A stretch of 64,000 nt of DNA from Tessaracoccus caeni (GTDB taxonomy: Bacteria; Actinomycetota; Actinomycetes; Propionibacteriales; Propionibacteriaceae), in contig NZ_JARGDO010000012.1 in assembly GCF_029211185.1 (NCBI RefSeq), positions 62,001 to 126,000 on the forward strand. The letters run 5' to 3'. The position numbers and the translations under genes were made by a program. Below, in pieces: positions 23,827 through 31,964 of this stretch (positions within the stretch are counted from its first letter, which is position 1; each line of letters opens with the position of its first letter). The notes beneath the pieces are model-generated. The model had not been told where the DNA came from. It worked only from the letters and a program-made list of their open reading frames with translations, and did not search any database.

Positions 23827-24383
23827 GCGTCACTAAGAACCTCTCCCTGATCCTGGCCGAACTCACCGCCAACCAGCGCCACATCGAAGAAGAAGGCCTA
23901 CAAGCACTGGTCAACCAGATCCTCCAGGCCAACCATGTTTTCCTCGCCGGCTCAGGTCGCTCCGGCGTCGCCATCCGCGGCTTCGCCAACCGCCTGATGC
24001 ACCTCGGAAAGTCCGTTTCCTTGGTCGGCGACATCAGCAGCCCCCACAGCACCCCCGGCGACCTCCTCATCATCGGATCAGGCTCCGGCGAAACCGAGAG
24101 CCTGGTCGCGCTCGCCCACAAGGCCAAGCGCAGCGACGTCAGGATCGGGCTGATCACCATGGACGCCGCCTCCACCATCGGGCAGCTCGCCGACGCTGTC
24201 GTCGTGCTTCCCGGGGTATCACCCAAACTGCAGGGCGCGGCGCAGGTCACCTCGATCCAGCCGATGGGATCCGCCTTCGAGCAGATCTCGTTCCTCACCT
24301 ACGACGCGATCATCCTCGAACTCATGCAGCGGACGGGCCAGACCACCGACACCATGTTCCCCCGCCACGCCGACCTGGAGTGA
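23823..24383 (+). CDS. hxlB: 6-phospho-3-hexuloisomerase
   Basis: 186-residue SIS-domain isomerase converting 3-hexulose 6-phosphate to fructose 6-phosphate. The sugar-phosphate loop AGSGRSG, the GSGSGETESL loop and the conserved C-terminal QPMGSAFEQISFLTYDAII are present. Length and order after the synthase fit the ribulose monophosphate module. Start ATG overlaps the synthase TGA, so both are made together. Confidence 0.94.
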   Translation: MSVTKNLSLILAELTANQRHIEEEGLQALVNQILQANHVFLAGSGRSGVAIRGFANRLMHLGKSVSLVGDISSPHSTPGDLLIIGSGSGETESLVALAHKAKRSDVRIGLITMDAASTIGQLADAVVVLPGVSPKLQGAAQVTSIQPMGSAFEQISFLTYDAIILELMQRTGQTTDTMFPRHADLE

Positions 24384-24441
24384 CCCGCGGGCCCGATCTA
24401 CCGCATGCTGCTCAGATCGCTCTGGTGAGAAGAGCAGCCAC

Positions 24442-26205
24442 TCAGCCGAGGTAGGCGATCCGCTGGAGCTCGAACATCTCGCGATAGCGTCCGTTCAGGG
24501 CCATCAGTTCCGCGTGGGTGCCTTGTTCGATGATCTGTCCTTCGTCGACGACGAGGATCCGGTCGGCGAGGTACGCGGCGGAGTAGCGGTGGGAGATCAT
24601 CACCGAGATCGTTCCACGGGCAACAGCCGCCTGGCGCGCGGTGACGGCGAAGGACTGGAAGAGCTCGAACTCGGCGTGGGCGTCCAACGCGGAGGTCGGC
24701 TCGTCGAGCACGAGGAGCAGCGGCTCTTGGCGCATCCTGGAGCGCGCCAGCGCGATCAACTGCCATTGCCCGTGCGAGAGGTCGGTGCCCCGGCGCGGGG
24801 CGAGCGAGGTGTCGATTCCGTCTGGAAGGCTCGCGACGAAGTCGCCGGCGTTGCCCACAGCGATCGCCGCCTCGATGGCGTCCCGCTCGTCGATCCTCGC
24901 TGGATCACCGATACCGACGGCCTCACGGACCGTGAATCGCGGCTTCATGAAGTCCTGGAAAGCGCCGGAAGTCCGCTGCCGCCAGGCCACTGGTTCCACC
25001 TCGACGCCGTCGACAAGCAACCGGCCACGGGTGGGCTCGAGCAAGCCGAGAAGCAGGTTGGCCAACGTCGTCTTTCCAGCACCGTTCTCTCCGACGACGG
25101 CGATCAGCGCGCCGCGCGGGAGATCCAGATCGATGGCGGTCAACGTCGGCCGCGAGGACCGGGCATAGGTGAATCCCACGTCCTCCAGACGCAGGCCCTG
25201 ACGCAGGTCGCCATCGCGCGGCATCGGGCGCGACGAACGGCCGGCCCGGTCACGAATGCGAGCCGTCGCCCTCACGGTCGACACGAACGGACCGATCTCG
25301 TTGGCCTGGGCGATAGCGAGGGAAAGCTGGCCGCGCAGGCCGATCGTCAGCACGATGACGAGCACCAGATCGCCGGTGGTGTGCCTGCCGGCCGTGATGC
25401 CGTCCGCGACGATCAACAGTCCCACGACCAGCGCGACCCCCAAGCCAAGCCATCCCGCGGCGGGCCAGCGGAGCGCCCTCATCTTGATCCGCAGGCGACG
25501 GTCGGCGATCTCGGTCCACAGCTCCCCCGCCGCGTCACTGAGCACGGGCCCGCAATCATACGAGCGGATCTCCTCGACGCCTCGCGGTTCGATGCAGACC
25601 TGGTGGAGGTGGCGCTCACTGCGCTCCAGCGGGGTCAGCCGTTCCGTCTCGCGCACCTCGGTGCGCGCCGCCACCAGGGACAGCACCAGCGAGAGCAGTA
25701 CACCTGCGAGGATCACCAGCAGCCGCCAGTCCACCGCCAGCAGCAGCCAGATCGACAGTCCTAGCCCCGCGAGGCCCATCAGGTTCGAGAACAGCAGCCA
25801 CGGAAGGTGGATCGGGCCGGCCGATTCGCGACGCACGCGCTCGAGGTCGTCGAGGAAGTCCGGGTCGCCGATGTCTTCGAAGGACGACCGGCGATCGATC
25901 AGGTCGAGCACCTCGGCGCGCAGCTCGGGCACAACACGATGCACCACCTGATCCCACAGGGGGCCACCGATGCGCGCCAGTGCAAGCCAGATCGTGAAGA
26001 CGGCCCCCGCGCCCAGCGCGATCAACATGATCTGGTGTGGGCTTCCCTGTTCGGCCCCGTCGATCAGAGCGCGCTGGATCGCCGCCGACGCAGCGGTGGA
26101 CGTCGCACCGAGGGCAGCGACGACGACCGCGAGGACCATCGCGATCCTCGTGCGATGCCAGCCGAGCCTCAGCGCCCGGCCCATTTCGCGCAGCACGCCC
26201 CTCAT
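24442..26205 (-). CDS. ABC exporter half-transporter, second gene of pair
   Basis: 587 residues: an N-terminal six-helix transmembrane domain (about 1-320) and a C-terminal nucleotide-binding domain with Walker A GENGAGKTT, signature LSHGQWQ (glycine replaced by histidine), Walker B LLLVLDEPTSALD and ISHR. ATG 26205 overlaps the stop of the partner gene. Together they form a heterodimeric exporter of the multidrug/lantibiotic type; cargo unknown. The variant signature suggests one degenerate ATP site, common in heterodimers. Confidence 0.92.
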   Translation of the reverse strand: MRGVLREMGRALRLGWHRTRIAMVLAVVVAALGATSTAASAAIQRALIDGAEQGSPHQIMLIALGAGAVFTIWLALARIGGPLWDQVVHRVVPELRAEVLDLIDRRSSFEDIGDPDFLDDLERVRRESAGPIHLPWLLFSNLMGLAGLGLSIWLLLAVDWRLLVILAGVLLSLVLSLVAARTEVRETERLTPLERSERHLHQVCIEPRGVEEIRSYDCGPVLSDAAGELWTEIADRRLRIKMRALRWPAAGWLGLGVALVVGLLIVADGITAGRHTTGDLVLVIVLTIGLRGQLSLAIAQANEIGPFVSTVRATARIRDRAGRSSRPMPRDGDLRQGLRLEDVGFTYARSSRPTLTAIDLDLPRGALIAVVGENGAGKTTLANLLLGLLEPTRGRLLVDGVEVEPVAWRQRTSGAFQDFMKPRFTVREAVGIGDPARIDERDAIEAAIAVGNAGDFVASLPDGIDTSLAPRRGTDLSHGQWQLIALARSRMRQEPLLLVLDEPTSALDAHAEFELFQSFAVTARQAAVARGTISVMISHRYSAAYLADRILVVDEGQIIEQGTHAELMALNGRYREMFELQRIAYLG

Positions 26206-28016
26206 CCGATCTCCCGGAATCGGTCGGCCTGCGCGCGGAACATCGCCGCATAGGCGCCACCGGATCGCATGAGTTCGTCGTGCGAACCGATCTCGCCGAT
26301 CCGCCCGTCCTCCAGCAGCGCGATGCGGTCGGCTCGGCGTACCGTCGACAGGCGATGGGTGATCAAGACGACGGTCACCCCGGGAAGCCCGGCCATCACC
26401 GTGTTGTAGAACTCCGTCTCCCCGCGCACGTCGAACTGCGACGTGGGCTCGTCCAGGATGAGGATGCGCTTTCCGCGCCAGGCGGCCAGGATCGCCCGGG
26501 CCAGCGTCAGCCGCTGCCACTGGCCACCCGAGAGATCAGTGGTGGGTCCGGTCGTGTTCCACAGTGCCGTCGAGAGCGTGATGCCCCGCTGCCGGAGTCC
26601 GTCGGCAAGGCCGGCGAGCGTCAACGCCTCCCAGACCTCGTCGTCGGACGCGGTCGCACCAAGGGTGACGTTCATACGCACATCCAGCGGGAGCCGCAGC
26701 GCATCCTGGTTCATGATCGCCACCACCGACGACCCGCCGCTTTCGGGGTCGGTCGCGGAGACTCCGTCGAAGCGGATGTCACCGGCTTGCGGGGCGTAGA
26801 GGCCGCTGATCAGCTTGGTCAGCGTCGATTTTCCGGCGCCGTTTCGGCCGACGATCGCGAGCCGCTCGCCCGGGATCAGTGTGAGGGACACCGACTGGAG
26901 CACCGGCCGGTCGCGATAGCCGAAGGCCACGCGCTCCAGCACCACCTCGGGCGCCGAACGGTGAGCCGCCGGGGCGTCAAATGTGAGCGCCTGCGGTGCG
27001 GGGTGTGAGGCGCTCAACGACTCGATCCGACGGTAGGCGCGCATCGCCGAGAGCCCGTAGTCGATATCCCAGGCCTCCCAGCCCATGGTGGACATGCCCA
27101 TCGCCCCGGTCACCGCGACCATCGCGACCGCAAGTTCGGGCGCGCTCAGACGACCCGCCGCTGCATCCAGCCCCAGGAGGCCGAACGACACCACGGCTAG
27201 GACGAACGCGATGATCCCCGTGAGCCACTGCTCCTGCGCGATCTTGACCAGCGCCCGGTAGCCCGCTTCCTTGGCCGCCACATGCCGCCCGTGCCACTGC
27301 TCAATGAGCCACGGGCCGAATCCGAAGACCGCGAACTCCCGCGCAAATCGGGGCTCGGCGAACGTCGCCGCGATGTCGTCCGCCTCGCGCCCGAGCGGAG
27401 CGTTGTCGTCCACGATGCGGAAGTACGGCACCCACTCCCCGCGCACGATCGCCCTGATCGCGAAGGCACCCGCGAGCGCCACCACCGCCACGACGACGTT
27501 GAAGGTCGCGATCACGACGCCGAGCGCCAGCGCTGCAAGGATTCGGAAGATCAGCCACAGCTGCCCGATCGCCGCCGCGCCGGGAGTGCGGCTGCGCCAG
27601 CTCACCGCGCCGGGGTCGCACACCCGCGACGCATCCGTCTGGAACTCGTCGCTCTCAACGATCGCGAAGGGCAGCACCTCGCTCGCCAGAAAGCGCACCC
27701 GCCGCCGGAGGTGCCCGTCGATCGACGACGTCACCCTCGCGACGAGCGGACCGTGGAACGCCATCGCCTGCTGCAGGACGACGATCGACACAGCCACACC
27801 CACGCCGGCCCAGACCGTCGCACCGACGTCTCCGGACGCGCGAAGCTGCCGCGTCAAGGCACCGGTCAGCAGGGAGGTCGCAACGGGCGCGCCCACGGTC
27901 ACGATGCCCACCAGAACGAACAGGATCAGGGGCCGCCGTTCGGATACCAGAACGAGCCGGAGCAACTCCAGCCGCTCCGACATCATGTTCCGCACCCGGG
28001 ACAACACCACCGACAC
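26202..28016 (-). CDS. ABC exporter half-transporter, first gene of pair
   Basis: 604 residues with a six-helix membrane domain and a C-terminal ATPase: Walker A GRNGAGKST, signature LSGGQWQ, Walker B ILILDEPTSQFD and LITHR. GTG 28016 is used for the start, though ATGs at residues 11-12 are possible; neither has a strong ribosome site. A perfect palindrome, CTAACACGTGTTAG, lies 32 bp upstream, a likely repressor site. No regulator gene adjoins. Confidence 0.92.
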   Translation of the reverse strand: MSVVLSRVRNMMSERLELLRLVLVSERRPLILFVLVGIVTVGAPVATSLLTGALTRQLRASGDVGATVWAGVGVAVSIVVLQQAMAFHGPLVARVTSSIDGHLRRRVRFLASEVLPFAIVESDEFQTDASRVCDPGAVSWRSRTPGAAAIGQLWLIFRILAALALGVVIATFNVVVAVVALAGAFAIRAIVRGEWVPYFRIVDDNAPLGREADDIAATFAEPRFAREFAVFGFGPWLIEQWHGRHVAAKEAGYRALVKIAQEQWLTGIIAFVLAVVSFGLLGLDAAAGRLSAPELAVAMVAVTGAMGMSTMGWEAWDIDYGLSAMRAYRRIESLSASHPAPQALTFDAPAAHRSAPEVVLERVAFGYRDRPVLQSVSLTLIPGERLAIVGRNGAGKSTLTKLISGLYAPQAGDIRFDGVSATDPESGGSSVVAIMNQDALRLPLDVRMNVTLGATASDDEVWEALTLAGLADGLRQRGITLSTALWNTTGPTTDLSGGQWQRLTLARAILAAWRGKRILILDEPTSQFDVRGETEFYNTVMAGLPGVTVVLITHRLSTVRRADRIALLEDGRIGEIGSHDELMRSGGAYAAMFRAQADRFREIG

Positions 28017-28047
28017 CCTTCATTGCGACGCCGACCTTCACCCGAGC

Positions 28048-28061
28048 CTAACACGTGTTAG
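28048..28061. promoter_or_regulatory. Perfect 14-bp palindrome CTAACACGTGTTAG (candidate operator)
   Basis: A perfect dyad 32-45 bp upstream of the ABC exporter operon. Size and symmetry suit a TetR- or MarR-type repressor, a common control for multidrug exporters. The regulator is not in this window. A related ACACGTGT core occurs twice at 14383-14433. Confidence 0.55.
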
Positions 28062-28182
28062 TTAGCTAGGGGCGACCCTTGCCATCCGAGGCGTCCGCAC
28101 ATAGGCTGCGGGCATCACAACCCATGGGCTCTGTCACGCGCGAGCGTGCATCCACGTTTCACCAACGTCCCGGAGAGAGCCC

Positions 28183-29028
28183 ATGATGAGAGATCCCCAT
28201 TCCACGCCGAACAACACCGCCGACGGCGGACAGCGTCACCATTCGGAACACGATGCCTTCGACCTGTTCACCGACGAACTGATCGAGGCCGCCGCAGCCA
28301 AAGACGGAGTGATCGGACTGGTTCTGCTCGGCTCCGCTTCTCAGACGGGTGCGCGTCGCCGCGACGAATGGTCGGATCACGACTTCTTCCTCGTAGCCGA
28401 ACCGGGTCGCGGGATGGAGGCGAGGCGATCCCTCGATTGGCTCCCAGACCCACACCGCATCGTCACGACCGCTCGCGACGGCAGCATCGGCTTCACCGTC
28501 CTCTACGATGACGGCCACGTGCTCGAGTTCGCTCTCGCGGAAGCGACAGAGCTGGAGGGGGTCGTGGCCGGCGATGCCTCCGTCGTGATCGACGACGCGG
28601 CGGCGACAACCAGCACGTTGATAGCGCGCGCCCAGGGCCTCGCAACCAAGGCCGACCGCTTCGATCCGAGCAACGACGTGAGGCTTGCTCTGGTGAAGAT
28701 CTTGATCGGAGTCGGTCGTCTTCGTCGCGGCGAGGCCATCAACGGAGGACAGTTCATCCGGACGTGGGTGGTCAACCACTTCCTGCGCGCGATCCGGGGT
28801 CGGTTCGGGGACGAGGCGACCACCGCACGCGACACCATCGATCCGACGAGACGATTCGAGATGGACTATCCCGTGTGGGCGGCACAGATCTCGGCAGCAC
28901 TCGATCAACCCGCCGAGCGGGCGGCCCGTGACCTCTTCGCCCTCATTCGCGAGATTCTGGAACCCGACTGGGAGGACTTCCCGACAGCCGCCGCCAACAC
29001 CGTCGCTCACCGCCTCGGCTGGAACTGA
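28183..29028 (+). CDS. Nucleotidyltransferase-fold protein (lincosamide/aminoglycoside type)
   Basis: 281 residues. The polymerase-beta fold signature GSASQTGARRRDEWSDHDFF (GS...DxD form, about residues 50-69) binds nucleotide and metal ions, as in LnuB/AadE-type antibiotic adenylyltransferases. The C-terminal half is helical and unassigned. Antibiotic modification is one possibility; substrate cannot be read from sequence. ATG 28183 has GGAGAGAG upstream. The gene ends before a convergent-site hairpin at 29121. Confidence 0.75.
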   Translation: MMRDPHSTPNNTADGGQRHHSEHDAFDLFTDELIEAAAAKDGVIGLVLLGSASQTGARRRDEWSDHDFFLVAEPGRGMEARRSLDWLPDPHRIVTTARDGSIGFTVLYDDGHVLEFALAEATELEGVVAGDASVVIDDAAATTSTLIARAQGLATKADRFDPSNDVRLALVKILIGVGRLRRGEAINGGQFIRTWVVNHFLRAIRGRFGDEATTARDTIDPTRRFEMDYPVWAAQISAALDQPAERAARDLFALIREILEPDWEDFPTAAANTVAHRLGWN

Positions 29029-29120
29029 ACAGAGATTCCCTCTAGCCGGAGGCTCCCGGAGGACGGCGACCACCCGATCGTCGAGGGGGCGCCCCGGCTT
29101 CTCCATGACCTCTTGAGAAT

Positions 29121-29183
29121 AAAAGTGCCTGAGCGGGGGCTATCTGTACCTCTTGCACAGATCACCCCCGCTCAGGCACTTTT
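29121..29183. terminator. Long hairpin with conserved TGTAC...GCACA loop (copy 1)
   Basis: Arms AAAAGTGCCTGAGCGGGGG (29121-29139) and its complement (29165-29183) pair perfectly over 19 bp; ATCTGT/ACAGAT continues the stem inside. The loop core is TGTACCTCTTGCACA (29145-29159). It lies between convergent genes with TTTT on one side and AAAA on the other, so it can end transcription from both directions. The loop sequence is shared with hairpins at 46424, 53033 and 55206. Confidence 0.8.
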
Positions 29184-29207
29184 CCGCGCGGCACACGCCC
29201 AGCAGCG

Positions 29208-29621
29208 TCAGCCCCAGTCCAACTGAGATTCCGGGGTTCCCCGCGCACGGCCCCAAGCCTTAGCGGTCCTGCTGGCGTTCTCGTCGTCGATGCGAAAGCG
29301 AAACACCTTGTCAGCGAAGACGACGACCTTCTCGGCATCATCGACGGTGAAGTCTGCCCACCACCCGAGTTGGGGTTCGAGTGCCTGGGCAAAGGCATGG
29401 GCCAGATCATCGGCGAGTTCGTTGGGCGCCTCGAAGTCGATGAAAGTCCAGATGGTGGGCTGCTCGGCGACAGCGCCTGGCGTCACGGGGGCATCGCGCT
29501 CATCCGGCGGAGTCGTCGACCCGGTGACGTCGTGGCGTCCGAATCGTACCAGACGTAGGCCCGGCACCTCGATATCGACCCCGGGTTTGCAGCTCTCGGC
29601 AATGAGTCGTCCCTTGATCAT
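29208..29621 (-). CDS. Conserved actinobacterial protein of unknown function
   Basis: 137 residues from ATG 29621, beginning IKGRLIAES. I recognise the general pattern of a conserved actinobacterial hypothetical (RHDVTGST, WTFIDFEAPNELADDLAHAFAQAL, GWWADFTVDDAEKVVVFADKVFRF, ending PESQLDW), but no domain with known activity. Mixed alpha/beta, no signal peptide or membrane segment, probably cytosolic. Confidence 0.7.
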   Translation of the reverse strand: MIKGRLIAESCKPGVDIEVPGLRLVRFGRHDVTGSTTPPDERDAPVTPGAVAEQPTIWTFIDFEAPNELADDLAHAFAQALEPQLGWWADFTVDDAEKVVVFADKVFRFRIDDENASRTAKAWGRARGTPESQLDWG

Positions 29622-29838
29622 GCGCCAATGATCACACGAGCCACACCCCACCGCAGGCCCGTCGCGCCTGTGCCCCTCGCCGGGAGGCCAACAGACTCGC
29701 AGGATGTCCTCATGAAGTCGCAGAACCGATAGCCTCCGTGGATGCGGATCGCTGGCATCGCGATCGTCGGCTCCAACGGCGTGGTCGGGAAGTGGCCGGG
29801 GGTATCGAGGTTGATTCCGTCAGCGGTCGGGCTTGTCT

Positions 29839-29910
29839 GGCGATCTGGGGTTAGCCAGGTCAGATCCGTCAGCATGCTGACGTCTGTGACCTGGCTATCC
29901 CCAGATCGCC
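29839..29910. repeat. Long imperfect palindrome with CGTCAGCATGCTGACG centre
   Basis: Arms GGCGATCTGGGG (29839-29850) and CCCCAGATCGCC (29899-29910), then AGCCAGGTCA (29853-29862) and TGACCTGGCT (29887-29896), enclose a self-complementary 16-mer at 29867-29882. It belongs to neither loop family seen elsewhere. It occupies the middle of the 29622-29946 gap; the remaining parts of that gap (29622-29838) show no gene I can support. Confidence 0.75.
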
Positions 29911-29946
29911 GGGCAACCGAACGAAAATAACCTCGCGGATCCAGGC

Positions 29947-30334
29947 TTAGGCGGGAAGGGTGTAGAACTCAAGCGCGATGTTATCCGGGCCGCGGAACGA
30001 AAGCACGCGGCCGCTGATGCCGTCGACGATCTCGGAACGCGTCACACCCAACTCGTCGAGACGTTGGCCCCATGCCTCGATGGCGGCAGCGTCGACAGCG
30101 AAACTCAGGTGATCCAGCCCGACGCGGTGCTCGTCGAAACGGTCCCCGGCGCGCGCGTCGCCGTGATCGATGAATGGAACCCAGCCGGCAGAGCGCCTTA
30201 TCGAGCCCGTTGTGGGTGACGCGGGTGAGGAGGCCGAAGCCGAGCACCTCGCCGAACCAGTCGATGGTGGCATCCAGGTCGGTCACGGACAGCGTGACGT
30301 GATGGATGCCGCGAATCCCTGGGGTCTCGTTCAT
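29947..30334 (-). pseudogene. Frameshifted VOC (glyoxalase/dioxygenase) protein
   Basis: The N-terminal half, GIRGIHHVTLSVTDLDATIDWFGEVLGFG, runs from ATG 30334 in one frame. The C-terminal half, AGDRFDEHRVGLDHLSFAV...ISGRVLSFRGPDNIALEFY, runs in another to the stop at 29947. Together they would make a ~125-residue single-module VOC protein with its metal-binding H and E positions. The break is near 30190, where roughly ten expected residues are also missing, so a deletion plus frameshift is likelier than a sequencing slip. No function predicted. Confidence 0.75.
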
Positions 30335-30461
30335 GACCTCACTCTAGACGGGCGAGCACCCACCCACGTCGGTCGGCAACACCGCGGCCGCGCCCGTCGG
30401 AATAGCGACGTTGGCAGCCGCCCTGATGCCCGAGGCGCTGGGTCTATGCGCGTAAGAGAGC

Positions 30462-31565
30462 TCAGTCCGTGCTCAATGGTGCTTCGCCTGCGGTGACCTC
30501 CACCTCGGTCGCGCCAAGCACCCGCCCATTGACCTGGATCTCGATGCGGTGCGCGCCCGGGTGGATCGTCCGGATCGAGACGTGGGCAAACCGGTGGCGG
30601 CGCGAGAAATCGACCGCCCGACCACCGGGGAGATCCCGGACGGTCAGTTTGAACACCTTGCCGGCCTTGGGCCCGCGAGCCCCCTGGTAGTGAACCAGGT
30701 AGTCGATCGCCGCCTTCGTCGGCGCGGCCGCACGCAACGCGAAGGAGATGGTGGTCGCGTCTCCGATGGAGATGGTCGACGGCGAACAGGTGAGATTCTC
30801 CATATCGATCCGAGCGTCGTGATCGAATCCGAGCACCGCGAGCGTCGCCGGATCTCCTCGTTTGATCAGCGTGCGGAGACCGTGCCGCACGACGAAGTCA
30901 CCACGCGTGAGGCTCCGAGACCAACGACGGGCAACGTCGAGGGCGAGATCTGGATGATCCTTGCTGATGTCGTTGAGGTGGTTGGCGACGGAGCGGCGCA
31001 CATAGTCGGACTCGTCGTCGGCGAGCACCTCCAGCAACGCGATGGTGGGAGCCGGATCGGCGACGAATCGAGCGAGTTTCCGACCCCACGGCAGCCGCGG
31101 CCGCGTGCCCTCGGTGACCAGCCGCCGGACATGCTCGTTGGAGTCGGTGGTCCACGACCGAAGGTGCTCCATCGTCGTCTCGTAGTGCGTCTCGATGAAG
31201 GGACGGATCGCGAACTCCGCGGTGTAGCGGGGCGTGAGCGCGGCCAGCAGCGGGAGCGCGACGTCGGGCCGGTCGAGCAGCGTCGAAGAGACATACGCGT
31301 TAACCGGCATGGACGCCCAGCCGTGGAGCCCCCCGTTGTCGAGGGCCGCTCGGATCAGCCGGTCGGCCCGCTCGGCGGACGGCGGCATCGTCGTCGCGAG
31401 CGCGCGAGCGATCCAGTCGACGCGAGCCATCAACTCGAGCTCGCCAAGACCGGCGCAGGCGAGCCGTTCGAAGGCCGCTCGGTCGAACGCGGAGGACGCC
31501 GCTGCAAGGTCGCCCCCGATGCGCGCGACGAGTTCTGGCGACAGTTCGTCCTTGAAGTCGGCCAT
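30462..31565 (-). CDS. DNA alkylation repair protein, AlkC-like
   Basis: 367 residues. HEAT-like helical repeats fill about 10-260 (for example RPFIETHYETTMEHLRSWTTDSNEHVRRLVTEG and NHLNDISKDHPDLAL), and the last ~110 residues form a beta-rich Ig-like domain (from about MENLTCSPSTISIGDATTISF). This architecture is that described for AlkC glycosylases, which excise positively charged alkylated bases such as 3-methyladenine. ATG 31565 follows GAAGGGG; earlier starts add nothing conserved. Monocistronic. Confidence 0.85.
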   Translation of the reverse strand: MADFKDELSPELVARIGGDLAAASSAFDRAAFERLACAGLGELELMARVDWIARALATTMPPSAERADRLIRAALDNGGLHGWASMPVNAYVSSTLLDRPDVALPLLAALTPRYTAEFAIRPFIETHYETTMEHLRSWTTDSNEHVRRLVTEGTRPRLPWGRKLARFVADPAPTIALLEVLADDESDYVRRSVANHLNDISKDHPDLALDVARRWSRSLTRGDFVVRHGLRTLIKRGDPATLAVLGFDHDARIDMENLTCSPSTISIGDATTISFALRAAAPTKAAIDYLVHYQGARGPKAGKVFKLTVRDLPGGRAVDFSRRHRFAHVSIRTIHPGAHRIEIQVNGRVLGATEVEVTAGEAPLSTD

Positions 31566-31800
31566 CTCAGCACCCCTTCCCGGGCCCATGGCCTTCGTTC
31601 GACGCCCGGACGATGCCGCCGCCTTCCCAGCGCTGGATCGCGAACGGTTTGCGTCGCAGCCTCGTCACCATGTGCCCAAGTCTGCCGGTGAGTCGCACCC
31701 CGCGCACGTGACCCCGTCAGATGCGGATGGGCCGCCGTGCACGACATCGGAGGAAGCGGGACACCAACGGCGACTCAGGATACGGTGAGCAGGATGAGCA

Positions 31801-31964
31801 AGAGGTTCCGCAGGTAGGTGGCGCCGTAGCGAGGACGTACTGGATGGATGACATGGCAAGGCGAGAGAGTCGAAACTCGCATTGGGCATGCTTGTGAGTT
31901 CGACAACGAAGCCAGGTCGCCATCCAGTGCGCCGCAGTAGGCGCCACCTACCTGCGGAATCTCT
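31801..31964. mobile_element. 164-bp inverted-repeat element (MITE-like)
   Basis: Terminal arms of 25 bp, AGAGGTTCCGCAGGTAGG... at 31801-31825 and its complement at 31940-31964, match with one mismatch. Inside are nested arms ACTGGATGG/CCATCCAGT (31839-31847, 31920-31928) and TCGAAACTC/GAGTTCGA (31870-31878, 31896-31903). It encodes nothing and ends directly at the next start codon. It could be a small non-autonomous transposon or a structured RNA. The other part of the 31566-31964 gap (31566-31800) shows no supportable gene. Confidence 0.6.

Noticed and set aside
31566-31670. Short upstream ORF ending one base before the AlkC-like gene
   Set aside because: It has no ribosome site, so unlike the cases at 23156 and 42378 there is nothing beyond chance overlap.
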